Shown piece after piece: positions 7,596 to 17,084 of a DNA stretch of 64,000 bases (positions within the stretch are counted from its first letter, which is position 1; every line of letters starts with the position of its first letter). Source of the DNA: Mangrovimonas sp. YM274 (GTDB lineage: Bacteria > Bacteroidota > Bacteroidia > Flavobacteriales > Flavobacteriaceae). The stretch is from assembly GCF_030908385.1 (NCBI RefSeq), contig NZ_CP133091.1, positions 1,570,501 through 1,634,500 of the forward strand. Direction: 5' to 3'. A model generated the notes under the pieces. The model was not told the origin of the DNA and did not search any database. It saw only the letters and a list, made by a program, of their open reading frames with translations. The position numbers and the translations under genes were made by a program.

Positions 7596-8474
7596 ATGTC
7601 AAAACCTTTAAGAGTATTATTAGTTGACGATAAAAAAGATTATTGTGAATCCTTATCAGGAGTCGCGCGTCATAATAACATTCAGTTAGAGTATAAATTG
7701 GATTGGGAAACAGGCTTTGAATTTTTAAAGAACGACCTAAGTATTGAATTTGTTATCCTGGATGGAAAAGGCAAAATTGAAGCAGATCAGGAAACGGAAA
7801 AGGATAATTTTGTGATAAGAGCAATGAGAGATATAGACACATATTCAATACAAATAGGTAAACACATTCCTTACTGTGTAAATACAGGTTTCATTGACCG
7901 ATTTGAAGCTCTAGAAGGTAATGTCAAAATTTTTGAAAAGAAAGATAGCGAACGAGACTTGATGTTTAAATATATAGCAGAACAGATCGCTATTTCAAAT
8001 TATAGAACTGCAAGAATAGACTTTGAAGAAGCTTTTGTCGCATTCGATAAGGGAATTATTTCGAGAGATTTTGAAAGTGTCCTTGTTTCAATCATCATTG
8101 CATATAAAGATAGAGATTACCGTAAAGTTAACTTGAATGCGCAACGTGACTTTTTAGAGGGTATTTTTATTTCTCTAAATAGAGAAATACCTTGTATCCC
8201 ACAGGCTTTATTTAAAGGAAATGGTTTGCCAAATCATGAATCCTGTACAAGATTTATGGAAGATAGAGATGCAAATGGTCATAAACTTAATAAGGGTGTA
8301 TCTCAGGAAATTAAATCCGCTTTTAGAAAACTAAAGGAGTCAACTAATGGCTATTCTCATTTGTCGGATGAAGATATTGTGAAAACACCTTTTTGTGCCA
8401 ATACCTTTTTAATCATGGAAATTCTAGAATGGCTACCAGAATTTGTTGAAACCAACTATAAAAATCACATATAA
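7596..8474 (+). CDS. Response regulator (receiver domain) without a recognised output domain
   Basis: 292 residues. The receiver (about 1-120) has all expected residues: Asp11/Asp12 (LLVDD), phosphoacceptor Asp56 (FVILDGKGK), Thr97 (VNTGF) and Lys115 (IFEKK). The rest, about 130-290, is mostly helical and I do not recognise it; no DNA-binding helix-turn-helix is evident. Five bases separate it from the kinase stop and five from hsdM, so kinase, receiver and methylase are almost certainly co-transcribed. Phosphotransfer from His594 of the kinase to Asp56 is the obvious prediction. The output may be protein-protein or RNA binding rather than transcription. Confidence 0.8.
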   Translation: MSKPLRVLLVDDKKDYCESLSGVARHNNIQLEYKLDWETGFEFLKNDLSIEFVILDGKGKIEADQETEKDNFVIRAMRDIDTYSIQIGKHIPYCVNTGFIDRFEALEGNVKIFEKKDSERDLMFKYIAEQIAISNYRTARIDFEEAFVAFDKGIISRDFESVLVSIIIAYKDRDYRKVNLNAQRDFLEGIFISLNREIPCIPQALFKGNGLPNHESCTRFMEDRDANGHKLNKGVSQEIKSAFRKLKESTNGYSHLSDEDIVKTPFCANTFLIMEILEWLPEFVETNYKNHI

Positions 8475-8479
8475 TTTAA

Positions 8480-10117
8480 ATGATCACAGGACAATTAAAA
8501 TCCCAAATAGACCAAATATGGAATACCTTCTGGACAGGTGGTATCACCAACACCATTACTATTGTAGAACAGTTAACCTATCTCATCTTTATCAAAGATT
8601 TAGATGAAACCGAAACTCGTAACGAGCGTATGGCTAAGCGATTAAATAAAGAATTTAATCCCATTTTTGGTTCTGACCAACAAAACTTTCGATGGAAGAA
8701 CTTAAAGGAAATGGACGTTAATGCCCGTCATGCCATATTTTCTAATAGTGTAGATGGTATATTTCCTTTTATACGTTCATTAGGAAGTAAAAAAAGTCTG
8801 TTCAGTACTTATATGAGTGGTGCTACCTTTGGGATTTCCAAACCTGCTGTTTTAGATCAGGTAATGGAAAAGTTGGAGCGTATTGATATGACCAATCAAG
8901 ATACCAAAGGAGATATATACGAATATCTTTTGTCTAAATTGGAAGGTGGTGGTACCGCAGGGCAGTTTAGAACGCCACGCCACATTATTAAGCTTATGGT
9001 AGAGTTGATGCAACCAACTTTGGAGGATGTAATCTGTGATCCTTCAATAGGGACCGCTGGGTTTTTGGTGGCAGCTAAGGAATATATTGATAAGCATAAC
9101 GATGTGACCCAATTGGATAAATACCGGGATCATATCAATAAAACGATGTTTAATGGGACTGAGTTCGATGCTACGATGTTACGTATAGCCTCTATGAACC
9201 TATACTTACATGGTGTGGAAGAGCCAAATATTATAGATGTTGATGCCGTGAGCAAGGATAACGAGATAAGCAATGCTCATACGCTTATCTTGGCAAATCC
9301 CCCGTTTACAGGTAAGATTGATAAAGCCAGTATAGCCCCTAGCCTTGTAAACGTAACCAACACCACGAAAACCGAGTTGCTGTTTTTGGCTCTTATGTTA
9401 CGTCAGTTAAAAACTGGAGGAAGAGCAGCAGTGATTGTGCCGGATGGTGTAATGTTTGGTAGTGGTAAGGCCCATAAAAGCATTCGCCAGGAAATAGTGG
9501 AAAACAATAAATTGGAAGCCGTTATTTCTATGCCTAGTGGGGTATTTAAACCTTATACAGGGGTAAGCACTGCCATAATGATATTCACCAAAACAGGAAG
9601 TGGTGGTACTGATAATGTTTGGTTTTACGATATGCAGGCCGATGGAAAAAGTCTTGATGATAAAAGAAACTTATTGGTAGATGAGGAGTTATTTAACGAT
9701 TTTTCTTTTGCAGAAGATTTAACACTTGGAAAGTTGGCAGAACTAGCCAAGGCTCACAACAATTTTAATTTACCACAAGTGTTGGATCACTTTCGCTATT
9801 TGAAAAGTGAGTATTTTGGTAAAATGCATGATAAAAGAGGGGAATTGCTGCATTTACACGATTTACCAAGCAATTTAGGCTTCGATAAGTTTTTGGATGG
9901 TACTTGCACCCATAATTTTGCAGACCGTACTTCTCAAAGTTTTTTGGTGCCGTTTAAGGAAATTAAAGATAACGCCTGGGATCTCTCTATTAATCGTTAT
10001 AAGGACATCGTTTATGAGGAAGTTGAGTACGATGAACCTAAAATAATTTTAGAGAGGATTAAGAAGTTAGGAGAGGAAAGGGGTGAATTAATGAATAAAA
10101 TGGGGAACTCATTATAA
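8480..10117 (+). CDS. hsdM: Type I restriction-modification methylase subunit HsdM
   Basis: 545 residues. N-terminal HsdM helical domain (1-150, WNTFWTGGITNTITIVEQLTYLIF), then the N6-adenine methylase domain with motif I DPSIGTAGF (187-195) and motif IV NPPF (273-276), both intact. It uses AdoMet to methylate adenine at the site chosen by HsdS; M2S forms the methylase and adding HsdR gives the restriction complex. It starts five bases after the receiver gene and ends one base before hsdS. By contrast the methylase-like part of the kinase fusion upstream lacks both motifs. Confidence 0.95.
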   Translation: MITGQLKSQIDQIWNTFWTGGITNTITIVEQLTYLIFIKDLDETETRNERMAKRLNKEFNPIFGSDQQNFRWKNLKEMDVNARHAIFSNSVDGIFPFIRSLGSKKSLFSTYMSGATFGISKPAVLDQVMEKLERIDMTNQDTKGDIYEYLLSKLEGGGTAGQFRTPRHIIKLMVELMQPTLEDVICDPSIGTAGFLVAAKEYIDKHNDVTQLDKYRDHINKTMFNGTEFDATMLRIASMNLYLHGVEEPNIIDVDAVSKDNEISNAHTLILANPPFTGKIDKASIAPSLVNVTNTTKTELLFLALMLRQLKTGGRAAVIVPDGVMFGSGKAHKSIRQEIVENNKLEAVISMPSGVFKPYTGVSTAIMIFTKTGSGGTDNVWFYDMQADGKSLDDKRNLLVDEELFNDFSFAEDLTLGKLAELAKAHNNFNLPQVLDHFRYLKSEYFGKMHDKRGELLHLHDLPSNLGFDKFLDGTCTHNFADRTSQSFLVPFKEIKDNAWDLSINRYKDIVYEEVEYDEPKIILERIKKLGEERGELMNKMGNSL

Positions 10118-10118
10118 T

Positions 10119-11306
10119 ATGATTTTAGAGAAGAAAATCGCAGATGTTTTTACTTTTATTAGAAATGGTGTTTCAATAAAGCAAGATTCTTCATCAGGCG
10201 GGGTGCCTATTACTAGAATTGAAACAATTGCCAGTGAAAAAATTGATGAGAAAAGAGTAGGGTATGCAGATTTAGATTATGGAAATTTGGGTAAGTATGA
10301 AGGGTATCTTTTGAAAGAGGGGGATATATTAATGTCTCACATAAACAGTCCAAAACATTTGGGTAAATCTGCTATTTACGAAGGAAGCCCTAGGCACTTA
10401 ATTCATGGTATGAATTTACTTTGTTTGAGAGCTAAACTAGAAGTGTGTTATCCAAAATATATGTCTTATTATTTTGCTTCTCAAAATTTTAAAAGTGACT
10501 TGATGAAGATATCTAATCAATCTGTTAATCAGGCTAGCTTTTCGGCTGGGAATTTAAAAAAATTGAAAATCCCCCTCCCAGACCTCGAAACCCAAAAACG
10601 CATCGCTCAAATTCTCGAGGATGCCGCTGCACTTCGTGACAAAACTAAAGAGCTACTAGGAGAGTATGATAAACTCGCGCAATCCATTTTTTTGGATATG
10701 TTTGGTGATCCGGTTGTTAATCCTAAAGGTTGGGAAAAAGAGCAAATTCAAAGTCTTGGTAAAACCATAACAGGTAATACTCCATCTAGGAAGATTAAAG
10801 AATATTATGGAGATTTTATTGAGTGGGTTAAAACGGATAATATTAACACTCCTGAAATGTATTTAACCAGTGCAATGGAATACTTGTCTGAAAGCGGATT
10901 GAGAGTAGGAAGAAGTGTCAATAAAGGGGCTATCTTGGTTACTTGTATAGCTGGTAGTAGAAAAGTAATAGGTAATGTTGCTGTTGCAAATAGAAGGGTG
11001 GCCTTTAATCAGCAAATAAATGCTTTCGAACCCAAAAACAAAATTTCTATGTTTTGGTACTACCAATTCGTTTTAGCGAAACCTTACGTGCAAAATTTTT
11101 CAACTAATGGGATGAAGGGGATAATTACTAAAGGAAAATTTCAACTAATAAAATTTATAAACCCTCCCATAGATCTCCAAAACCAATTTGCGGATAAAAT
11201 AGCCTTGATAGAGCAACAAAAGGAATTGGCCAAACAAGAGCTTAAGGAAGCAGAAGATTTGTTTAACTGCTTATTACAAAAAGCGTTTAAAGGGGAGTTA
11301 GTGTAA
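10119..11306 (+). CDS. hsdS: Type I restriction-modification specificity subunit HsdS
   Basis: 395 residues with the usual two halves: TRD1 (about 1-150), central conserved helices (PLPDLETQKRIAQILEDAAALRDKTKELL and the following spacer, written here in part), TRD2 (about 205-340, starting near GWEKEQIQSLGKTITGN), and C-terminal conserved helices (IDLQNQFADKIALIEQQKE). It sets the bipartite DNA target; that target cannot be read from sequence. It is immediately after hsdM. Full length and no frameshift are visible. Confidence 0.93.
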   Translation: MILEKKIADVFTFIRNGVSIKQDSSSGGVPITRIETIASEKIDEKRVGYADLDYGNLGKYEGYLLKEGDILMSHINSPKHLGKSAIYEGSPRHLIHGMNLLCLRAKLEVCYPKYMSYYFASQNFKSDLMKISNQSVNQASFSAGNLKKLKIPLPDLETQKRIAQILEDAAALRDKTKELLGEYDKLAQSIFLDMFGDPVVNPKGWEKEQIQSLGKTITGNTPSRKIKEYYGDFIEWVKTDNINTPEMYLTSAMEYLSESGLRVGRSVNKGAILVTCIAGSRKVIGNVAVANRRVAFNQQINAFEPKNKISMFWYYQFVLAKPYVQNFSTNGMKGIITKGKFQLIKFINPPIDLQNQFADKIALIEQQKELAKQELKEAEDLFNCLLQKAFKGELV

Positions 11307-11328
11307 TTAAAATGGTATTTGGAGAGGC

Positions 11329-11793
11329 ATGAAAATAAATAAACAATTAGTTGGAGTTGCGGGAGAATATTTTGTTGCGGCAGAATTATCGAGAAGAGGC
11401 TATTTGGCGGCAATTACCTTAAGGAATTCAGATGGAGTGGATATTTTAACGAGTAATATAGATGGATCAAAATCTTTCGCCATTCAAGTTAAAACGACTC
11501 AAGATAAAAAGAAATGGGTATTAAATAAGAAAATAGAGGATGAGGTTACTAAAGATAAATATTTTGTGTTTGTTACGTTGTATTCAGATCCTTCTAAATA
11601 CCCGGATTACATTATAATTAAAGGCTCAGATTTAGGGAAGTTCATTAAGGAGGGGCATCAAAATTGGTTGAAAAATCCTGGTAAAAAAGGGCAGCAAAGA
11701 AAAGATACTTCAATTAGAGAATTTAATCCTTCATATATAGATCAGTCTAAGTTGATGAGTTGGGACGGATTTGTTGATTTAATAGAGGGTTAA
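11329..11793 (+). CDS. PD-(D/E)XK nuclease-like protein
   Basis: 154 residues. The N-terminal half shows the pattern of the PD-(D/E)XK fold: Glu13 and Glu19 (GEYFVAAELSRRGY), Asp38 (GVDILTS) and Gln53-Val-Lys55 (FAIQVKTT). The C-terminal half is basic and Lys-rich. Such proteins cut or bind DNA in several defence and repair contexts. It is 22 bases after hsdS and is the first of four genes separating hsdS from hsdR. Whether it is a working nuclease is not certain. Confidence 0.65.
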   Translation: MKINKQLVGVAGEYFVAAELSRRGYLAAITLRNSDGVDILTSNIDGSKSFAIQVKTTQDKKKWVLNKKIEDEVTKDKYFVFVTLYSDPSKYPDYIIIKGSDLGKFIKEGHQNWLKNPGKKGQQRKDTSIREFNPSYIDQSKLMSWDGFVDLIEG

Positions 11794-11840
11794 TCGTCTA
11801 AAAAGGTTAAGATTAATAATAAACACATTAGTTAAAAATT

Positions 11841-12362
11841 ATGGAGAAAAGTGAAAATTTACATGATAAGTTCAATGAAATTATCACAATTCTGTTGAGG
11901 TCTAATTATCCGGACGTTCAAATTGAAGATGACGGACAGGGTAATGTACGTAATAATGTGTTTGTGATACCGTCAAGAGCGATTACGGTTAAAGTTTTTA
12001 ATGATACATTTTATTGTCAATTAGATCCTAAAATAACAAGAAGAATGTCGCTTTTTAATCGAAACACATCTTGGTATATTGACCATTTAAAGTTCATTCT
12101 TAAATTAACGGCCAGTACGGGAAAAACATATGCATATCCTAGGATCAAGTTGCAAAAAAGTATGGAACCTGTTGACATTATGGCCTCTGCATGCTATATG
12201 TTTGCATGTGTTAATTATGCAATTAACTTCTTTTCAATGGCATTAAATGAGCACTATAATAATCAACTTCAAAGTTTGGCAGTACAAGAGGTGAAAACTT
12301 ATGAGAAGTTGAGTGGTGATTTAACCCAAGTATATATATCCTATAAGAAAAAGGAAAAGTAA
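11841..12362 (+). CDS. Protein of unknown function in the restriction operon
   Basis: 173 residues, no signal peptide. The N-terminal half looks alpha/beta, with hydrophobic stretches around ASACYMFACVNYAINFFSMAL (about 122-142) that could be a buried helix or a weak membrane segment. The C-terminus is charged. I do not recognise the family. It lies 47 bases after the nuclease-like gene and four bases before the DUF1643 gene, inside the hsdS-hsdR interval, so it belongs to the operon. Confidence 0.6.
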   Translation: MEKSENLHDKFNEIITILLRSNYPDVQIEDDGQGNVRNNVFVIPSRAITVKVFNDTFYCQLDPKITRRMSLFNRNTSWYIDHLKFILKLTASTGKTYAYPRIKLQKSMEPVDIMASACYMFACVNYAINFFSMALNEHYNNQLQSLAVQEVKTYEKLSGDLTQVYISYKKKEK

Positions 12363-12366
12363 TCAT

Positions 12367-12936
12367 ATGGAAGCCAAAAGAATTTGCATACCTGAATATG
12401 ATTCCGAAAATAGATTTGTACTTGCTAAAGAAGGTATCAATAATTTGTTAGTAATATGCCTTAATCCAAGTACGGCAGATGCTACGACTGATGATGGAAC
12501 CACTAGGAATATTGATCAAATAGCCTCAGTTAATGGTTTTGATGGTTGGTTATTGTTCAATCTGTCGCCAGAACGTACATCAAGACCGGAGGAATTAAGT
12601 GTTGAACCTTATAAGCCAGACCATGAGATGAATATCAATCTTTTGGAAGGGTATTTTTTAGCCAATCAATTAAAAATTAATAATGTTTTATTGGCTTGGG
12701 GGAATAATATTACGGCCTTATTAGACCTTCCATATTTAAGGGAGAACGCTGTGCATATACTCAATATATTAAAAAAATACAGGTTGGACTATTGGTGTAT
12801 TAAGCATACACATAAGGGACATCCGTTTCATCCCGCTTCTCAAGGCCTTAATAGATATGTGGGCCCTGTCGGAGATATTATATTGAAACCTTTTGATGTG
12901 CAAAGTTATTTGAAGGTATTAACTAAAGATAGCTAG
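12367..12936 (+). CDS. DUF1643-family protein
   Basis: 189 residues with the DUF1643 hallmark LNPSTADA (about 32-39), then NIDQIASVNGFDGWLLFNLSPERTS (quoted in part), AWGN, and a C-terminal KHTHKGHPFHPAS block. The biochemical role of the family is unknown; the conserved Asn/Ser/Asp and His residues suggest an enzyme or nucleic-acid role. It starts four bases after the previous stop. Members are often seen in mobile and defence regions, which fits its place between hsdS and hsdR. Confidence 0.75.
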   Translation: MEAKRICIPEYDSENRFVLAKEGINNLLVICLNPSTADATTDDGTTRNIDQIASVNGFDGWLLFNLSPERTSRPEELSVEPYKPDHEMNINLLEGYFLANQLKINNVLLAWGNNITALLDLPYLRENAVHILNILKKYRLDYWCIKHTHKGHPFHPASQGLNRYVGPVGDIILKPFDVQSYLKVLTKDS

Positions 12937-13022
12937 TTTTAAGAGGGTAACAAGACTAAACAAATGATGTTTACTCAAGTTGATTCTGGATTATAAGACA
13001 AATACAAGTAGTTTAAATTTAT

Positions 13023-13580
13023 ATGAATTATAAGAAAGAACCTTATCCAAAATGTCTAAAACAGTTGCTGTTGGAAGCACATGAATTGGCAATAGAGTTA
13101 AAAGATAAGCTATCTCATGATTCTACGCCAATTCTTAAAGATTTGTATAGGGTTGCCAATGATAAGGTTTGGAGACAAACAAACTTATTCGAAGAGTTAG
13201 GCTATTTCCCAAATAATGTCTCGGGGAAATCCGGATCGGAGAACGAGTTTAAGGGAATATATGTTTTTGGAGAACAGCAAGGTGATAAAGTGGTTCCGGT
13301 ATATGTTGGAATAAGCCGTACTATCTTCAGAAGGTTGCGGCAACATGGATGGGGAAAATTGCATAACGAATGCACATTAGCTTATTTACTCTCTAACCAT
13401 GAAGATCCCAACATAACTAGAGCTAGTGTTACAAATGAATTTTTGAACACCTCCAAGGAACAACTTAGAAACTATAAGGTTGTATTACATCCTGTAGAAG
13501 AAGATTATAACCTTTATTTTTTAGAAGTTGCTTTGGCGGGAATTTTTAAGGCCAAATGGAATAGTTTTAGAACACATTAG
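13023..13580 (+). CDS. GIY-YIG nuclease-like protein
   Basis: 185 residues. An N-terminal helical extension (1-70) precedes the GIY-YIG core: GIY at 78-80, YVG at 94-96, Arg103/Arg104 with His108 (FRRLRQHGW), and a C-terminal FLEVALAGIFKAKWNSF with the family's Glu and Asn. This is a metal-dependent single-strand nicking fold used in repair, homing and restriction enzymes. It starts 86 bases after the DUF1643 gene and stops 12 bases before hsdR. All core residues look present, so activity is plausible. Confidence 0.75.
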   Translation: MNYKKEPYPKCLKQLLLEAHELAIELKDKLSHDSTPILKDLYRVANDKVWRQTNLFEELGYFPNNVSGKSGSENEFKGIYVFGEQQGDKVVPVYVGISRTIFRRLRQHGWGKLHNECTLAYLLSNHEDPNITRASVTNEFLNTSKEQLRNYKVVLHPVEEDYNLYFLEVALAGIFKAKWNSFRTH

Positions 13581-13592
13581 TATATTAGAGCT

Positions 13593-16500
13593 ATGAATAC
13601 AAATTTCCAGTTTCTTCAAAGCGAGTTTACTACCTTTTATGAAAGGGCTGTAAATGCAGAAAAATTAGTTATTACGGATCCTCGAGCGTCGCTCTTTTAT
13701 GCCCGTATGGCCCTTGAAGTTGCTGTAAACTGGATGTATGTTAATGATGATGAACTGGAACTGCCTAATGATAAGACTTTAAATAGCTTATTGGTCCAGT
13801 CGAGTTTTAGAAATCAATTTAACCATAAACTTTACAATGAGCTACATCTTATTAAAAAAATTGGAAATTTAGCTGCGCATAATAAAACTGTTACTGATGT
13901 AGATTCCCATAATACCATAGAATACTTATTCTATTTTGCAAAGTGGTTTGCAAGATCATATGCACAAGGCTCTTTTGAAGATCCTGGACTATTTAACTTC
14001 GAAGTTATTCCAGAAAAAGGAGGTGTAACACTTACCAAAAGAGAAATAGAAGCCCTTGAAAAATCCCTTGATGATAAGTTGTCTTCTTTTCAGCAAGAAA
14101 TTAAAAAACAGGAGGAAGAGAAGCAAGCACTGGCTGCCGAAAATGAATTGTTAAAGCGTCAATTGCATTTAAAACAGCAAGCGTTTGGGCAAAATAAGAA
14201 GCTTGCTAATGTTCAGGATGAGGTAGTACACCCTCGAAATGAATATGAAACGAGAAAGTACATTATTGATGTAAACTTGCGTGAAGCTGGTTGGGATTTA
14301 AAAGGGGTTAACGATAAGGAATTTGGAGTTAAGTATATGCCAATTTCCACAAACCCTTCAGGTCTTGGTTCTGTAGATTATGTGCTTTGGGATGACGATG
14401 GTCTGCCTTTGGCTTTGGTTGAAGCTAAAAAAACAATGGAAAGTGTTACCAAAGGAGAAAATCAAGCACAATTATATGCCGACTCTTTAGAGAAAATGTT
14501 TGGTCGCCGACCAGTAATGTACTACAGCAATGGGTACGAAATCTATCTTTGGGACGACCAGTTTTATAAACAATCAAGGCCAGTACATGGCTTTTACACA
14601 AAAGGAGAGCTACAGACTTTAATGTTTCGTCGTTCACATCGACAGGATATTAGAATTGCTCCCATTGATACCGATATTGCAGGGCGTACTTATCAAATGC
14701 GTTCAATAAAAAGTATAGCAGAACATATTGCAGGGACGGATAAGAAAAATGGAAAATTAATAGGGACCTACCGTGGGGCCTTATTGGTATTGGCAACAGG
14801 AACGGGGAAAACTAGAACATCTATAGCATTCTCAAAAATGATGCTAGAATGCAATTGGGCTAAGCGCATTTTATTTTTGGCTGATCGAATAAGTTTGGTA
14901 GATCAGGCCAAGCGCAACTTCGTAAAGCACCTTCCTGAGCATGCTAGCGTTAATTTATTGGAAGAAAAGGATAATCCCGATGCCCGTATAGCTTTTTCTA
15001 CTTATAAAACCATGATGGGATTAATAGATGGTAGTAGGGATGGTGAAACTCGGTTTTATGGAGTTGGTCATTTTGATCTGGTTATTATTGATGAAGCACA
15101 CCGTTCTATTTACAAAAAGTATCAGGCTATTTTTGAGTATTTTGATGCAATTTTTTTGGGTTTAACGGCTACTCCTAAAAATAGTATTGATAAGAATACC
15201 TATCATGTTTTTGGTTTGGCTGATAAAACTCCTACGGATGCTTATACATTCGAGGAAGCGGTTAACAATATTCCAAGGTATCTAAACCCATATAATTCTA
15301 TAGAGGTTCCAACAAAATTTTTGAAGGAAGGAATAAGATATAGCGAGCTTTCTGACGAAGAAAAGGAACAATTTGAAGAAGAAATATTAGATGGGGAAGA
15401 AGCTACAGGAAATGAGTGGGTTTCTTCATCCGAATTGAATTCCTGGCTTTTCAATAAGCCTACGGCTATTAAAACCTTACGTTTTATATTAAAGCATGGT
15501 ATTAAAAAACGAGGGGGAGATGAATTAGGGAAGACCATCATTTTTGCCAAAAACAGAAAACATGCACAATTCTTGAAGGATACCTTTTTGGAATTGGATA
15601 AAGAGCTTTATGGTAATGACTATGTCAAAGTAATTACGCATAGTGAACCCAAAGCCAAAGAATTTATAAATCGCTTTTGTGATGAAGAAAAGGATCGTTT
15701 GCCGCAAATTGCAATTTCGGTAGATATGATGGATACTGGTATAGATGCTCCCAGTTGCGTGAATTTGGTTTTCTACAAACCGGTGAAGTCCTATACTAAA
15801 TTTTGGCAAATGATTGGTAGAGGGTCGCGTTTACGGCCTGATTTGTTTGGTCCAGGTCAGGATAAATCACATTTCATGATTTTTGACTTGTGTGGTAATT
15901 TTGAGTTCTTTGAGCAAAACCCAGAAGGTATTGAAACCACATCTCAAAAAGGCTTAACAGAAATAATATTTGGATTGAGGTTACATCTTGCGGAATACTT
16001 AAGAAGTGACCAATTTAAGGATAATGACCAATTGAAATCATTTAGAACTGAACTATTGGACGGTTTATATAATGATATCGCTACCTTGGATTTGGAGCGT
16101 TTTGATGTGAAAATGAATTTGCAGATTGTTCATGAGTTTGGCAATGATAATAGAGAGCTTTGGAATCATTTGAGTAAACGAGATGTCAAACGTATTGAAG
16201 ATCAGTTGGCGCCTTTAGTGAAACCACAAAAAGGTGATACGGATATGGCAAGATATTATGATAAACTACTGTATAATTTAATTGCCAAACGACTGGAAAC
16301 CCCGAATAATGAAACTTATGTGAATGGTTTTATGGCCCCTATTACTAAAGTGGCCACTACATCTCAAAAATTACTGAAGAAAACTACAATACCTGAAGTT
16401 AAATCCAAAGAAGAGCTAATAAAACTACCATTACAGGAAAGCTTTTGGAAGATTGAAGGAATCGCTCACTTGGAAAAATTAAGAAAGGGGGTAAGAGAGT

Positions 16501-17084
16501 TGGTTAAGTACATGGACCCTGTAGACCAAAGATATGTAACTACCGATTTTGCTGATTATATTATTGAGGATGAGATTAAGGAAGGAGGTATGGTGAATGG
16601 GGCGGTTAAGAATAATGGGGCTCCATTCCAAAATAATGTGCATAGATTGGAAAAGATCGTTAGAGATAATGAAAACCATATAACTATAAATCGAATTCGT
16701 AAGGGGGAAGCTATTACTAAAGAGGAGTTATTAGCATTAGAACATATGCTTTTCGAGGAAGGTATTGATAAAAATGCCCTTGAAAAGGAATTAGGAACTC
16801 AATTTAATATGGTTCAATTCATTATTTCTTTAATGGGGTTAAGCTCTGAAAAAGTTGATGCTGCTTTTGCGCAATTCATTAACGACTACCAACTTAATGC
16901 AATTCAAATTCAATTTTTGGATACCATAAAAAAATTCTTAACAACTAATGGTAGGATAGAACCTAGCAAACTATATGAGGCACCCTTTAAAAACTACCAT
17001 ACCATGGGAATCGATGGGGTGTTTACTACTCAACAAGCAGATGCCATTTTCAAAATTGTAGAAGATTTTAATCAGGCTAATTAG
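13593..17084 (+). CDS. hsdR: Type I restriction endonuclease subunit HsdR
   Basis: 1163 residues. Domains: DUF4145-like N-terminus (about 5-120, with ASLFYARMALEVAVNWMYV), a coiled coil (about 150-205), the HsdR nuclease domain with Asp262 (SVDYVLW) and Glu277-Ala-Lys279 (LVEAKK), a DEAD-type translocase with Walker A ATGTGKT (401-407), DEAH (500-503), GLTATPK, and motif VI in MIGRGSRLR, then the C-terminal HsdM-contact region. It hydrolyses ATP to pull DNA and cuts unmodified DNA. It is the last gene of the operon, and no terminator hairpin is obvious just after it. All key residues are present. Confidence 0.93.
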   Translation: MNTNFQFLQSEFTTFYERAVNAEKLVITDPRASLFYARMALEVAVNWMYVNDDELELPNDKTLNSLLVQSSFRNQFNHKLYNELHLIKKIGNLAAHNKTVTDVDSHNTIEYLFYFAKWFARSYAQGSFEDPGLFNFEVIPEKGGVTLTKREIEALEKSLDDKLSSFQQEIKKQEEEKQALAAENELLKRQLHLKQQAFGQNKKLANVQDEVVHPRNEYETRKYIIDVNLREAGWDLKGVNDKEFGVKYMPISTNPSGLGSVDYVLWDDDGLPLALVEAKKTMESVTKGENQAQLYADSLEKMFGRRPVMYYSNGYEIYLWDDQFYKQSRPVHGFYTKGELQTLMFRRSHRQDIRIAPIDTDIAGRTYQMRSIKSIAEHIAGTDKKNGKLIGTYRGALLVLATGTGKTRTSIAFSKMMLECNWAKRILFLADRISLVDQAKRNFVKHLPEHASVNLLEEKDNPDARIAFSTYKTMMGLIDGSRDGETRFYGVGHFDLVIIDEAHRSIYKKYQAIFEYFDAIFLGLTATPKNSIDKNTYHVFGLADKTPTDAYTFEEAVNNIPRYLNPYNSIEVPTKFLKEGIRYSELSDEEKEQFEEEILDGEEATGNEWVSSSELNSWLFNKPTAIKTLRFILKHGIKKRGGDELGKTIIFAKNRKHAQFLKDTFLELDKELYGNDYVKVITHSEPKAKEFINRFCDEEKDRLPQIAISVDMMDTGIDAPSCVNLVFYKPVKSYTKFWQMIGRGSRLRPDLFGPGQDKSHFMIFDLCGNFEFFEQNPEGIETTSQKGLTEIIFGLRLHLAEYLRSDQFKDNDQLKSFRTELLDGLYNDIATLDLERFDVKMNLQIVHEFGNDNRELWNHLSKRDVKRIEDQLAPLVKPQKGDTDMARYYDKLLYNLIAKRLETPNNETYVNGFMAPITKVATTSQKLLKKTTIPEVKSKEELIKLPLQESFWKIEGIAHLEKLRKGVRELVKYMDPVDQRYVTTDFADYIIEDEIKEGGMVNGAVKNNGAPFQNNVHRLEKIVRDNENHITINRIRKGEAITKEELLALEHMLFEEGIDKNALEKELGTQFNMVQFIISLMGLSSEKVDAAFAQFINDYQLNAIQIQFLDTIKKFLTTNGRIEPSKLYEAPFKNYHTMGIDGVFTTQQADAIFKIVEDFNQAN

